From NCBI GenBank assembly GCA_035505375.1, contig DATJQV010000069.1:56619-120618 (forward strand): a DNA stretch of 64,000 bases. The letters run 5' to 3'. This stretch comes from a bacterium (GTDB lineage Bacteria; Hydrothermota; Tepidihabitantia; Tepidihabitantales; Tepidihabitantaceae). Under the pieces are notes generated by a model that was given only the letters and a program-made list of their open reading frames with translations, was not told the origin of the DNA and did no database searches. Of this stretch, positions 24,704-33,408 are shown piece after piece (position 1 is the first letter of the stretch; each line of letters begins with the position of its first letter). A program made the translations under genes and the position numbers.

Positions 24704-25948
24704 CTACTTCAGCACGAAGATGTTGTGCTTCTCGCAGACGTCGTGGAGCTGCTTCGGCCACACCGTGACCGTCACTTCTCCGATGTGCGCCTTGCGCAGC
24801 AGCAGCTGCTGCACGCGCCCCTGGCCGATGCCGCCGCCGACGGACAGCGGAATCTGGTCCTTCATTATCATGCTGTGGTAGGGCAGAGTGAGCCGGTCGA
24901 GCTGGCCCGACAGCTTGAGCTGTTCCTTCAGGGTCTCCTTGGTCACACGGATGCCCATCGAGGAAAGCTCGTGCCGGCGCTGGGTCAGGTGGTTCCAGAC
25001 CAGGATGTCGCCGTTCAGACCGTGCGTGTCCTTGCCGGTCCACTGCGAGGTGGGCGTGACCCAGTCGTCGTAGTCCGCGGCGCGCATTTCGTGCGGGTAG
25101 CCGTCCTTGAGGACCCAGCCGATGCCGATGATGAACACGGCCGGCGAGTAGTCCTTCAGGATGCGGGTCTCGCGCTGTTTGCGCGGCAGGTCCGGGTAAC
25201 GCTCGAGGATTTCCTCGGCGTGGATGAAGGGCAGGTCTTTGGGCAGGTTCGGGAACCGCGGGTCCTTGAGCTGCGGGTACATCTGCTGCACAAAGTCCTC
25301 GGCCCCGGTGATGACCTTCCAGATCTTCCGGACGATCATCTTGAGGAATTCGAGGTTCCGGTCTTCGGCGGTGATGACGCGCTCCCAGTCCCACTGGTCG
25401 ACGTAGGAACTGTGGTCGTGGTCGAGGAAGTAGTCCTTGCGGACCGCGCGCATGTCGGTGTTGATACCTTCGCCGACGTTGCAGCCGTACTGCTTCAGGG
25501 CGAACCTCTTCCACTTCGTCGCCGCCTGCACGACCTGTGCGTTCATCCTCGGGCTGATGCCGAGCCCGCAGGGGAAGTCGACCGGCGTGCGCGAGCCGTC
25601 GCGGTCGAGGTTGTCGTTCATGCCGCTTTCTTTCTCGACGATGAGCGGCACCTGCACGAGCTGCAGGTTCAGGGCCTCGGCGAGGCCGTCCTCGATGTAG
25701 CGCTTCACGGCGTAGAGCGCGCGCTGGGTTTCTTTGTTGTCGAGAATCGGCCGGTAGTTAACCGGCAGCACCTTGTCAACAGCCTCGTAGGTGCTGATTC
25801 CCGGGCCCGCGAGGTCGGCGGCCTTGCCGACTTTGCCCGGCGTGGGCATGAAGTTGGAGCCCTTCTTGGGCGCCTTCTTGACCAGTTTCTTCACCGGTCT
25901 TTTCACCGGCTTCTTTGCGGCCTTCTTGGCCGGCTTCTTTGTTGCCAT
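24704..25948 (-). CDS. asnA: aspartate-ammonia ligase (asparagine synthetase A) with lysine-rich N-terminal tail
   Basis: From about residue 55 on this 414-residue protein matches AsnA, which makes asparagine from aspartate, ammonia and ATP in the cytoplasm. Matching phrases include VPLIVEKESGMNDNL, AATKWKRFAL, LDHDHSSYVDQWDWERV, ADYDDWVTPT, GLNGDILVWN, ELSSMGIRV and the class II tRNA-synthetase-like motif GGGIGQGR near the end. AsnA is usually about 330 residues; the extra length is mostly an N-terminal tail of about 30 residues built of KKPAKKAAKKPVKR, as in histone H1-like proteins, which is unusual. AAGGAGATAGCAGT precedes the ATG. A promoter lies at 26066-26093 and leaves a 110-nt leader, where I see no known riboswitch. 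Confidence 0.9.
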   Translation of the reverse strand: MATKKPAKKAAKKPVKRPVKKLVKKAPKKGSNFMPTPGKVGKAADLAGPGISTYEAVDKVLPVNYRPILDNKETQRALYAVKRYIEDGLAEALNLQLVQVPLIVEKESGMNDNLDRDGSRTPVDFPCGLGISPRMNAQVVQAATKWKRFALKQYGCNVGEGINTDMRAVRKDYFLDHDHSSYVDQWDWERVITAEDRNLEFLKMIVRKIWKVITGAEDFVQQMYPQLKDPRFPNLPKDLPFIHAEEILERYPDLPRKQRETRILKDYSPAVFIIGIGWVLKDGYPHEMRAADYDDWVTPTSQWTGKDTHGLNGDILVWNHLTQRRHELSSMGIRVTKETLKEQLKLSGQLDRLTLPYHSMIMKDQIPLSVGGGIGQGRVQQLLLRKAHIGEVTVTVWPKQLHDVCEKHNIFVLK

Positions 25949-26065
25949 ACTGCTATCTCCTTGATAAATCTCTACTTGTGACCTGCAGTCGCCCGGATGA
26001 CGTGTTGGCAGGCTTCAAGCCGAACGGGTTTCTGCTGTTGGGGTTGGCGGCTCCCAGCGGAGTCA

Positions 26066-26093
26066 ATAATACCAAAGGGCGCGACCGTGTCAA
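26066..26093 (-). promoter_or_regulatory. Promoter of asnA
   Basis: Minus-strand TTGACA (26093-26088), 16-bp spacer, TATTAT (26071-26066): a near-consensus promoter about 118 nt before the asnA start. Confidence 0.7.
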
Positions 26094-26234
26094 GGCGTGC
26101 CGGGAGGCAGATGGACCAGGAACCGCCGCGCCGCCGGTAGCGTCTAAAGTGGTGGTAGGGTTGAACGAACGGCGTAAGAGAAAGAGCAAGGTTGCATATG
26201 TCGAAAGGCAAGTTAAGTTGGCAAAGGAGGCGTC

Positions 26235-26684
26235 GTGTTAGAACTCAACATACAAACGGCGGGCAAGATGAATCGTCTTGAACGAGCGGCTGGGAGATTC
26301 GCGGCGATTGGGGCCGTCGTCTTGCTGGTCGCGGTAGCGATGAGTGGGTGCCAGTCGAAGACAAACGCGGTGGTTGCCTACTTCGACGGAGCCACGATGA
26401 AGTGCGCGAACGACAGCCAGTGCGTCTACATAACCGGCGCTTTCAACGACGCTCAGACTATGTCCGCCGACCAGCTTAAGCAGCAGCGCTACCCGGATTA
26501 TGCAGGGAAACCGGGCCAGTGGGACCTGGTGACCATCATCAACAACTACGTCGTGCCGACCGGCGCCGGCAAGACCCTGGGAAACAACTTCTACCGGGAC
26601 GTGACCACTCCTGCCGGGCGCCGTGCGCTGCTGGATTTCCTGAAGCGTAACGCACCGCCATCTTCGCCGACCGCCAAGCCCTAG
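26235..26684 (+). CDS. small lipoprotein of unknown function
   Basis: This 149-residue protein starts at a GTG with AAAGGAGG five bases upstream. Its first 13 residues precede a lipoprotein signal peptide (IGAVVLLVAVAMSGC), so the internal ATG at 26268 (MNRLERAAGR) could also be used. The mature part contains a CANDSQCVY pair of cysteines and a short Pro/Ser-rich tail, with no recognised domain. It faces away from asnA and is followed 150 nt later by a surface protein gene with its own promoter. Function unknown. Confidence 0.7.
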   Translation: MLELNIQTAGKMNRLERAAGRFAAIGAVVLLVAVAMSGCQSKTNAVVAYFDGATMKCANDSQCVYITGAFNDAQTMSADQLKQQRYPDYAGKPGQWDLVTIINNYVVPTGAGKTLGNNFYRDVTTPAGRRALLDFLKRNAPPSSPTAKP

Positions 26685-26800
26685 TCTGCTGAAGCTCCGG
26701 CCCAGCGGCAGGCGGGCTGCCGCGAGAGCCGGAGGGGTCGAACCGGCGGCAGGTTGGAGCCCGGGCGTTGTTGAGGGCCTTCACGTTGTCGGCGCGGCTG

Positions 26801-26829
26801 TTGACAACAGGGTCTACCGTATCTATCCT
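26801..26829 (+). promoter_or_regulatory. Promoter of the lamin-tail surface protein (leaderless)
   Basis: TTGACA (26801-26806), 17-bp spacer, TATCCT (26824-26829). The GTG start codon begins 5 nt after the -10, so the transcript should start at or within one or two bases of the codon. Confidence 0.7.
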
Positions 26830-26834
26830 CCCGA

Positions 26835-28112
26835 GTGGGAATAGCCCTGCTTCTGGCGCTCGTGGCCGGCGGCCGCATTGCCATCACCGAGGTCATGGCC
26901 GACCCCAGGGGCATCACCGGTTCTCACTACCCCGAAGACCGAAATGAGTTCGTCGAGCTCTACAACGCGGGCGACACCGCGATTGACCTGCTCGACTGGA
27001 CAATAGATGACGGCGACGCCGTAGACAAGATCCGCGCCTGGACCGACTCCTCAATCCTGAACCCCGGGTCGCTGCGTCTGGGCACGACATTGCTGGACCC
27101 GCATTGCTACGCCGTGATTCTCGACCCGGAATACACCGACACGATGCCGCTTGGTGGCTATGTCCAGCCGTACCATTTCGGAGCGAATGCCCTGATTCTC
27201 ACGGTGGGTAATACCACGATTGGAGACGAACTCCAGAGTAACGACCCGGTAACGCTTGCGGCATCGGCCGCGTACGGATTCGCTGACACGAGCACCTTCG
27301 GCACGCCGTGGGACCCGAACGACTCTTTCCCGCACGACGCCGGCGATGGAATCTCGTGGGAGAGGATCGATTTGGCCGGCCCGGATACGGTCAGCAACTG
27401 GGTTCCTTGCCGCGACACGGCCGGCTGCACTCCCGGAGCCGCTAATAGCACCACGACATTCCTCGATCTGGCCGTCACGGGCATCACGCTCGCGGACACG
27501 TCGACACGAAAGCCGGGCGACACCCTCGTCGCCGACATCAAGGTGACAAATGCCGGCTTCAAGCAAGCCGACACGTGGAGTATCTCGGTGTTCCTCGACC
27601 GCAATGGCGACGCAAGACCCGATGTCGGCCAATTTGAGACAAGAGTGGCCGGTCACCCTTTGTCGCGAGGGCGTGACACTTCGCTGCAGGTCCGCCTGGT
27701 CTGTCCTTCTTTGACGTCCGACCTCTGCGCTCGACTGCCGAACACTGACGGCGACTCGACCAACAACTTCGCGAGGCTGACCATCATGCCCGGCGGAGCC
27801 CAGCGGCTGTTCGACCTCAACCGGTCGAGTTTCAGCCCGAACGGCGACGGCTTCGAAGACACCCTCGCCGTTATCTACCGCGTACCCGCTGCGAACGGAA
27901 CGCTCAAGGTGACGGTCTTCGACCTCGGCGGCAGGCAGGTCACAACGCTCTTCAGCGGCCGTCCGCCCAACCAGAACGGCGTGGTCTACTGGAACGGGCT
28001 CAGCTCATCCGGTGCGCGGGCACCAATCGGCATCTATGCGGTCTGGGTCGAGTACAGCAGCAGCGGGACGAGCCGTACCGAGAAGCTGCCGGTTGTGTTG
28101 TTGCGGAAGTAA
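26835..28112 (+). CDS. secreted surface protein: lamin-tail, CARDB-like and FlgD-like sorting domains
   Basis: This 425-residue protein has a very short hydrophobic leader (MGIALLLALVAGG). Residues about 14-60 form a lamin-tail domain (AITEVMADPRG, NEFVELYNAGD, LLDWTIDDGD). A CARDB-like segment follows (LDLAVTGITLADT, KVTNAGFKQADTWSISVFLD) near residues 210-270. The C-terminal 90 residues are a FlgD-like Ig/sorting domain (FSPNGDGFEDT, VTVFDLGGRQVTTLFSG, WNGLSSSGARAPIGIY), used by type IX-type systems of the FCB group for export and anchoring. The GTG at 26835 has no ribosome site and lies at the expected transcription start. Role probably adhesive or structural. Confidence 0.8.
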   Translation: MGIALLLALVAGGRIAITEVMADPRGITGSHYPEDRNEFVELYNAGDTAIDLLDWTIDDGDAVDKIRAWTDSSILNPGSLRLGTTLLDPHCYAVILDPEYTDTMPLGGYVQPYHFGANALILTVGNTTIGDELQSNDPVTLAASAAYGFADTSTFGTPWDPNDSFPHDAGDGISWERIDLAGPDTVSNWVPCRDTAGCTPGAANSTTTFLDLAVTGITLADTSTRKPGDTLVADIKVTNAGFKQADTWSISVFLDRNGDARPDVGQFETRVAGHPLSRGRDTSLQVRLVCPSLTSDLCARLPNTDGDSTNNFARLTIMPGGAQRLFDLNRSSFSPNGDGFEDTLAVIYRVPAANGTLKVTVFDLGGRQVTTLFSGRPPNQNGVVYWNGLSSSGARAPIGIYAVWVEYSSSGTSRTEKLPVVLLRK

Positions 28113-28115
28113 GGG

Positions 28116-28982
28116 CTAGTTCGCGCTGAGTTGGGTGAGGACGTAGTTTTCCGGATTCACCCAGTTGCCGCCGGCGAGAACACCGTAGTGAAGGTGGGTT
28201 CCGGTCGAACGCCCGGAATTGCCCACGGTGGCGATGACATCGCCTCTCGACACCTTCTGACCGTCGCTCACCTTGAGCGTCCGGCAGTGCGCGTAGAACG
28301 TCCTGATGCCGCCGCCGTGGTCGATCTCGACGCACCGACCCCAGTCGCTCTTCCAGCCGGCGAAGGTGACACGTCCGGCTGCGGTCGCTTCGACCGGCGT
28401 CCCGGGCGGCGCGACGATGTCCAAGCCGGGATGCAGGGTCCGCGCGCCGGTGAACGGGTCGGGCCGGTAACCATACCCTGACGCAACCCAGCCCTGCACC
28501 GGCCAGATGGAAGGCACGTTCTGGAGGCGCGCTTCCTGTTGCTTCACCGCGCCCTCGATGTCGGCCAGCGACTGCTGCTCGAACCGCACCCGCCGCAGCA
28601 TTGCGTCAACCTGCGGCGCCGGGGTGGTTGGCACGCTTCCGCCGATGCCCATCAATCGGATGTCGCCGGGGATCAGCGGCAGATTCACCGACGCCCTCAA
28701 CACGTTGTCCATCTGCTCGGTTTTGACGACGAACTGGCGGAACGTGTCCATCGCTGCGGCATAGGCGGCAACCTGTGCCTTGAGGCTGGTGTTCTCGCGG
28801 GCGAGACGTCCGGCTCGGCCGCTGTCGGTCAGGCTCGACACGGCGAACGACCCGAGGAGCGACCCACAAACGAGGAGCGCCACCACCCCGGCGATACCGA
28901 GGTAGATGGCGTGAGCGGGAACGGACAGGTTCAGAAACCTGTTGCGACGCTTCAGGGCAACCAGAACCTGGAGACGTTCCAC
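28116..28982 (-). CDS. membrane-anchored M23 metallopeptidase (LytM)
   Basis: This 288-residue protein has one N-terminal membrane anchor (about residues 24-50), a coiled-coil-like region rich in Leu, Gln and Ala (about 60-165) and a C-terminal M23 domain. The zinc ligands are visible as HPGLD (HxxxD) near residue 194 and HLHYGV (HxH) near residue 267. M23 enzymes cut peptide cross-bridges in peptidoglycan, so this one probably acts in cell-wall remodelling from the periplasmic side of the inner membrane. The GTG start lies 7 nt after a TAGACT -10 box, with no ribosome site. It converges with the preceding surface-protein gene, leaving 3 nt between stops. Confidence 0.9.
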   Translation of the reverse strand: MERLQVLVALKRRNRFLNLSVPAHAIYLGIAGVVALLVCGSLLGSFAVSSLTDSGRAGRLARENTSLKAQVAAYAAAMDTFRQFVVKTEQMDNVLRASVNLPLIPGDIRLMGIGGSVPTTPAPQVDAMLRRVRFEQQSLADIEGAVKQQEARLQNVPSIWPVQGWVASGYGYRPDPFTGARTLHPGLDIVAPPGTPVEATAAGRVTFAGWKSDWGRCVEIDHGGGIRTFYAHCRTLKVSDGQKVSRGDVIATVGNSGRSTGTHLHYGVLAGGNWVNPENYVLTQLSAN

Positions 28983-28989
28983 GCTGGCT

Positions 28990-29017
28990 AGTCTAGCCGG
29001 ATGAGGGTCGGAGTCAA
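28990..29017 (-). promoter_or_regulatory. Promoter of the M23 peptidase gene (leaderless)
   Basis: Minus-strand TTGACT (29017-29012), 16-bp spacer, TAGACT (28995-28990), then 7 nt to the GTG at 28982. Confidence 0.7.
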
Positions 29018-29121
29018 GAAAGCCAGCCGAAGTCAGATGTCAGATACCAGAAGTCAGAATGCAGAAGTGCCGACACTGGGAACTGCAAACTGGTCACTGG
29101 TCACTCGCGGCGAAGCCGCGG

Positions 29122-32100
29122 CTACCGATGTATGATAAACTTGTCCCGGAAAGAGGCCGAAGAAGACTGGGAGCCGGAGGCTGACACCTCGGTCGCCTCG
29201 GCATCCAGCTTGTAGAGATATACACCGTTAGCCAGCGGCACACCGTCTTTGTCCAGTCCGTCCCATTGAATCTGGTTGTAGTCAAACCCGCAGGGAATCG
29301 GCTGCAGGACGCGAACCAGCCGACCGGCAATCGTGTATATCCTGACCGACACCAACGCGGCGCGGCTCAGGTTGAACGTGAACTTGGCGGCGCCGGTGGT
29401 CGGGCTGGGATAGACCAGGCAGTTGGTCAGCTTTAGCGTATTGCTGGAGTCCGAGTTGAGCAGCACCGTCACGCGCGTGCGGTTCCGTGCCGGGTTGTTC
29501 GGGTCCACCATGTTGTCCGACGCAGTCACCATCAGCGAGTCGAGCGCGTTCTGCATCGTGAGCGGGTAGGTGAACCGGCCGCTGGTGGTCGAGTTGTCGT
29601 CGTAGCGGAAGTAGCTGGAGAGCGGTGTGGTCGTACCTTCCATCTTCATGCTCAACGCGACGTCCTGGACTGCGGGGTCCGTGCCCGGGACGACCGGCAC
29701 GATCAAGATGCCTGAGGCATCGCTGAGGCGCCCGATCAGGTTGAAGCTGCTGGGAACGCGGTTAGTGTCGCCCGGCACCAACCTGATGTTGTCCGCGTAG
29801 AGACCCACTTGCGGCGGCTGGTTATCCGTGGTAGTGACCGCAGTATCGAGCGGAATTGAGTCGTGCTCGAAGGACAGGCCGATTGTACCGGCGTAGCTCA
29901 GCAGGCTCACGCGGCCCGTGCTGGGCAGACGAGCGTACCACCCGTTGGCGACATAGGTCGTTTCCGGGTAAGGAATCCTCGGCACGATGAAAGACCCGAC
30001 GATCTTGCTTGAGTCGAACGTGCCCGCCGCGCGGTGGATTTCGTATCCAGGCAGGTTATAGTTCACTGACCAAGTTTCGCCATCCGTGAATGTCGAGTGA
30101 TAATAGCGGTGCCACGTCGCTTCGTGCGCGGAGACCTCGTACGAACCCTTCCGGTGGACGCTGTCGGCCGCCTGAAAAGTGTTCCTGCCGCCCGGATAGA
30201 AGGTGTCGGGCCGGACATCGGGGCCAGTGGCGCTGCGCGGCATCCTGAGCACGGTCGCCGGGTCGCCAAACAGGTGATACAGCGTGTTCTCCTGGGTGTA
30301 GGCCTGAAAGAACGCCGGTCCGATCGGGTCATCCGGATAATTCCGGACACGCTGGAACATCAGTCTGGCCAGCTCTTCGTTAGTGCCGGACGATGTCGCC
30401 TTGGTCGCGCCGACACCGGCAATCGTCCCGCCGTCTCTCCGTACCAGTTCCTCGGCGATTGCCTCGTAGCGCGTGTCCTCGAACCGCCCGACACCGCATG
30501 AGCCGTAGAATGCGAGCGGACTGCGCGAGCCGTTGTTCACCAGCGGCACGGTATTCGTGATGTGCAGCGCCTGCTCGTGGCAGAGCTGGAACCCGGCACC
30601 GTGACCGAAGAAGCAGAAGAGCAGCGCGCCGGCGTTGAGCTGCCGGATGAACTCAGCGCTGGCCTCGGCCTTCAGATTGGTGCTGGTCAACGGGTACTCG
30701 GTCAGGTAGACCTTCACCGGATCGAGCAGACCGGCGGCGCGTTGCGCCTCGGCTTCGCAGCTGGGGATGTGATCATCACGGAGCGGGTCCGGCCGGTCGT
30801 AGCTGCCCTCGATCTCGTCGTCACCCAGCAGCAGATACCGCTTCGCCCAGTACCCGAGCGGCTGCGTCTCGTAGCGTTTGATCCGGTCGAGGAACTGCCG
30901 GAACTCGACCGCGCTCCTGACTGTGACCCGGCCGAGTATCAGGTCCGGTGCAGAACCACTCCCGTCAATGTCGGCGTACCACGCATCGAGCGCATAGGCA
31001 GCATCGCCGTACACCTCCGGGTCAATGTCGTACCCGATTTCACGTGGAGGTAACACCGGGCTGGTGCGCAGCAACAGCCTGTTCCGGTAGTCGTATGTCC
31101 CATCGCCGGCAAGTAACACATAGGCCGGACGCTTCGCCTGCAGCAGGTGCTTTATCGCGCCCGGCTCCGCGATGCCGAACGCGTACTCGTCATACACGTC
31201 GGACAGCTTCGCGATGCCCACGCGCGCGTTCGGTATTCCAGCAACGTTCCCTTCGCGATACCGGGCAAACAGCTTCGCGGATTGGTAGAACTCGTCGGGG
31301 CAGACGATGTAATAATCCGCATCGCCTGCGGTCCGGAGGTTGCCGGGAGTCCGGCGCACCACCTGCGGTGCGAACAGGCCCGAAGGCAGCGCGCACCACA
31401 GTCGCCTGAAGCCACCGGCGCTGAGCCGCAGGCCGCGGCGGCTTCCGGCGACATCAGTATTAGTGATACGGTTCGGACTGAACGGGTTGGTCACGTCCAG
31501 GATGAGGGCGTCGCCGGACGCGCCATCGATTCCGAACTGGGCTCCGCTGCCCTCCGCCGCGAGGAACTCAAGCTGCGGGTTGGACGAGGTGACTGCCAGC
31601 TTCTCGGAATACCCGACTTCGAGATAGTCCAGGTAGACCTCGGCCGCGTCATCGCCGTACAGCTCGATAGACAGCGTGTCAGACTGTCCCGCGCGCGCGG
31701 CTGCCGCTGCCGGCAGGCTGTCAATATAGAAGTCGACGGCCGGCGGCGTGCTGGGCGCCTCGGCAACTCTGAGCGAGTCGACCAGCAGGCCATTCAGATA
31801 GATCCGGGCATTGGCATGGGCGCCGGCAGAAGCGCTGTTGCCGTAGAATCGGCCCCTGAGCCAGCGAATGGTGTCACGTTGCGGTATCGCAAGCTGGATT
31901 GGGACGGTCGTATCCAGACCCTCGGTCTTGACGATGTCCTTCCACAACCAGAGCAGGCCGGAACGGGCCGGGCACAGGCTGTCCAGTTCGAGCCGGGCGT
32001 GCTCGTACGCGTCCGTCTGAGGGCTGGTTGCGCCCGCGCCCGAAACGCTGTCCATGCGGCGGCCGTTCTCGCCGCCCCACGTCAGCCACCAGCAGTTGGT

Positions 32101-33207
32101 GTCCGTGAACACGTTTGTGCGCCAGAGCGTGTCGTTCGTGCGCCAGGACGTATCATTGACCTGCCAGTACGAAGGCGATTCGGCGTAGAATGCCAGGTAC
32201 TCGCCCTTGTCGAACTTCGTGTCGCCGTTGTCCTTCACATATACCGGGACCTCGACCATTGTGTCCGGGTATGGGCCGTTGATTGTGTACGGGCCGATGG
32301 AGTAGAGCTTCATCGTCGCCGGCGCGATTGACTCGGGGTGGAACCCGGCCGCCTGCAAGTCAGCCGGGTTGATGCGGTATATGCCCGTGCTTTCGGTCTT
32401 AATCCGGCACCAGACGTTCGACCGTGTGAAGAAGTTGACGGAATCCTGCGTCGGCAGGTCCAGCTTCCAGTGAATGGCGTCAGCGCCGTTCACGAGCATG
32501 GGGCTGATGACGCCGTCCAGCGCGTCCGGCCGGTCAACCGCAACCGCGGCATTGTCGAACGAAAGAGCCACACGTACCCTGTGGTGCATCCGGAGCGTGC
32601 CGGAGGCCGCATCATACTGGGCCGGGTTGACCTTTATCCTGGCAAACCGTACCCCGCGCAGCGTTTCGATGCTCAGGATCTCGGCGGTGGCCGTGGGCCA
32701 CAGCCCGTTGCGCGCCTGCAAGTTGTATCCGGTCTCCTGCTTCCGCTCCGAAAACCCGACGGCCGGCCTGACCTGCACGTGCGCCGACGTCTCGTCACCT
32801 TCCGTCGCAACGCTGAGCCTCACGTTCCCGGACTGCGGTATTCCGACAAAGACTGTGCGGCTCGGCAGGTCCGGTTCGCCGGGCTTGGCTGACCGCTCAA
32901 AGCCCGGAGCCGAAACCGCCACCCCCGTCGCAGTGTTGGCCATGCCGAAGCTGTCGGCAGTAAATTCCAATTCCACGCCGCGTGTGCTGGAACTCAGAAC
33001 CTGCACCGCCTGCGCCTGTGCGCTGCTCAGCGACCTCGAGCCGCTGCTCGTCTCGCCCGCCTTCCGGACGGCGGGCGCACTCGACATTGCTTTGGGATTG
33101 GCGGTTGGCGACTGGCGATTGGCGACTGGCGAAAATGCTGCCGCTGTCAGAATCGATGTGAGGAATACAAAGAGAACTGAACGGACACGTCGGGCGGTGT
33201 TAGTCAT
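29122..33207 (-). CDS. gingipain-like C25 cysteine peptidase with type IX-type sorting domain
   Basis: This 1361-residue secreted protein begins with a signal peptide (VRSVLFVFLTSILTAAAFS), then a propeptide region that includes repeat-coded residues (ANRQSPTAN). The catalytic domain of peptidase family C25 is centred on residues about 600-960: the His is in CFFGHGAGF near residue 867 and the Cys in FYGSCGVGRFED near residue 903. The last 90 residues form a sorting domain (YPSPTTGAAKFTF, VSVRIYTIAGRLVRVL, WDGLDKDGVPLANGVYLYKL). It is probably exported across the outer membrane and cleaves proteins outside the cell. The ATG lies 9 nt after a -10 box, with no ribosome site. Confidence 0.88.
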   Translation of the reverse strand: MTNTARRVRSVLFVFLTSILTAAAFSPVANRQSPTANPKAMSSAPAVRKAGETSSGSRSLSSAQAQAVQVLSSSTRGVELEFTADSFGMANTATGVAVSAPGFERSAKPGEPDLPSRTVFVGIPQSGNVRLSVATEGDETSAHVQVRPAVGFSERKQETGYNLQARNGLWPTATAEILSIETLRGVRFARIKVNPAQYDAASGTLRMHHRVRVALSFDNAAVAVDRPDALDGVISPMLVNGADAIHWKLDLPTQDSVNFFTRSNVWCRIKTESTGIYRINPADLQAAGFHPESIAPATMKLYSIGPYTINGPYPDTMVEVPVYVKDNGDTKFDKGEYLAFYAESPSYWQVNDTSWRTNDTLWRTNVFTDTNCWWLTWGGENGRRMDSVSGAGATSPQTDAYEHARLELDSLCPARSGLLWLWKDIVKTEGLDTTVPIQLAIPQRDTIRWLRGRFYGNSASAGAHANARIYLNGLLVDSLRVAEAPSTPPAVDFYIDSLPAAAAARAGQSDTLSIELYGDDAAEVYLDYLEVGYSEKLAVTSSNPQLEFLAAEGSGAQFGIDGASGDALILDVTNPFSPNRITNTDVAGSRRGLRLSAGGFRRLWCALPSGLFAPQVVRRTPGNLRTAGDADYYIVCPDEFYQSAKLFARYREGNVAGIPNARVGIAKLSDVYDEYAFGIAEPGAIKHLLQAKRPAYVLLAGDGTYDYRNRLLLRTSPVLPPREIGYDIDPEVYGDAAYALDAWYADIDGSGSAPDLILGRVTVRSAVEFRQFLDRIKRYETQPLGYWAKRYLLLGDDEIEGSYDRPDPLRDDHIPSCEAEAQRAAGLLDPVKVYLTEYPLTSTNLKAEASAEFIRQLNAGALLFCFFGHGAGFQLCHEQALHITNTVPLVNNGSRSPLAFYGSCGVGRFEDTRYEAIAEELVRRDGGTIAGVGATKATSSGTNEELARLMFQRVRNYPDDPIGPAFFQAYTQENTLYHLFGDPATVLRMPRSATGPDVRPDTFYPGGRNTFQAADSVHRKGSYEVSAHEATWHRYYHSTFTDGETWSVNYNLPGYEIHRAAGTFDSSKIVGSFIVPRIPYPETTYVANGWYARLPSTGRVSLLSYAGTIGLSFEHDSIPLDTAVTTTDNQPPQVGLYADNIRLVPGDTNRVPSSFNLIGRLSDASGILIVPVVPGTDPAVQDVALSMKMEGTTTPLSSYFRYDDNSTTSGRFTYPLTMQNALDSLMVTASDNMVDPNNPARNRTRVTVLLNSDSSNTLKLTNCLVYPSPTTGAAKFTFNLSRAALVSVRIYTIAGRLVRVLQPIPCGFDYNQIQWDGLDKDGVPLANGVYLYKLDAEATEVSASGSQSSSASFRDKFIIHR

Positions 33208-33216
33208 ACCACAGAG

Positions 33217-33245
33217 ATGTTATGCCATGCTCCTCCCATAGTCAA
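33217..33245 (-). promoter_or_regulatory. Promoter of the C25 peptidase gene (near-leaderless)
   Basis: Minus-strand TTGACT (33245-33240), 17-bp spacer, TAACAT (33222-33217), then 9 nt to the ATG at 33207. Confidence 0.65.
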
Positions 33246-33408
33246 ACTCAAACCCATGCACTACGCCAGACGCATTATGCTCGATGCTGGACGAATGCCG
33301 CTCCGGGCCAGGAATCTGCGCCATCTGCGTAATCTGCGGTTATGTCCTCTCCGCCTCCGCACTTCTGAAATCTAGCATCTAGCTTCTGACTTCTAACTTC
33401 GCCCGATC

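Noticed and set aside
24621..25514. 297-codon frame inside asnA
   Set aside because: Arg/Pro-rich shadow of asnA with no domain; asnA itself is unambiguous.
31147..32331. 394-codon plus-strand frame within the C25 peptidase gene
   Set aside because: Antisense shadow; composition is biased and no start signal is present.
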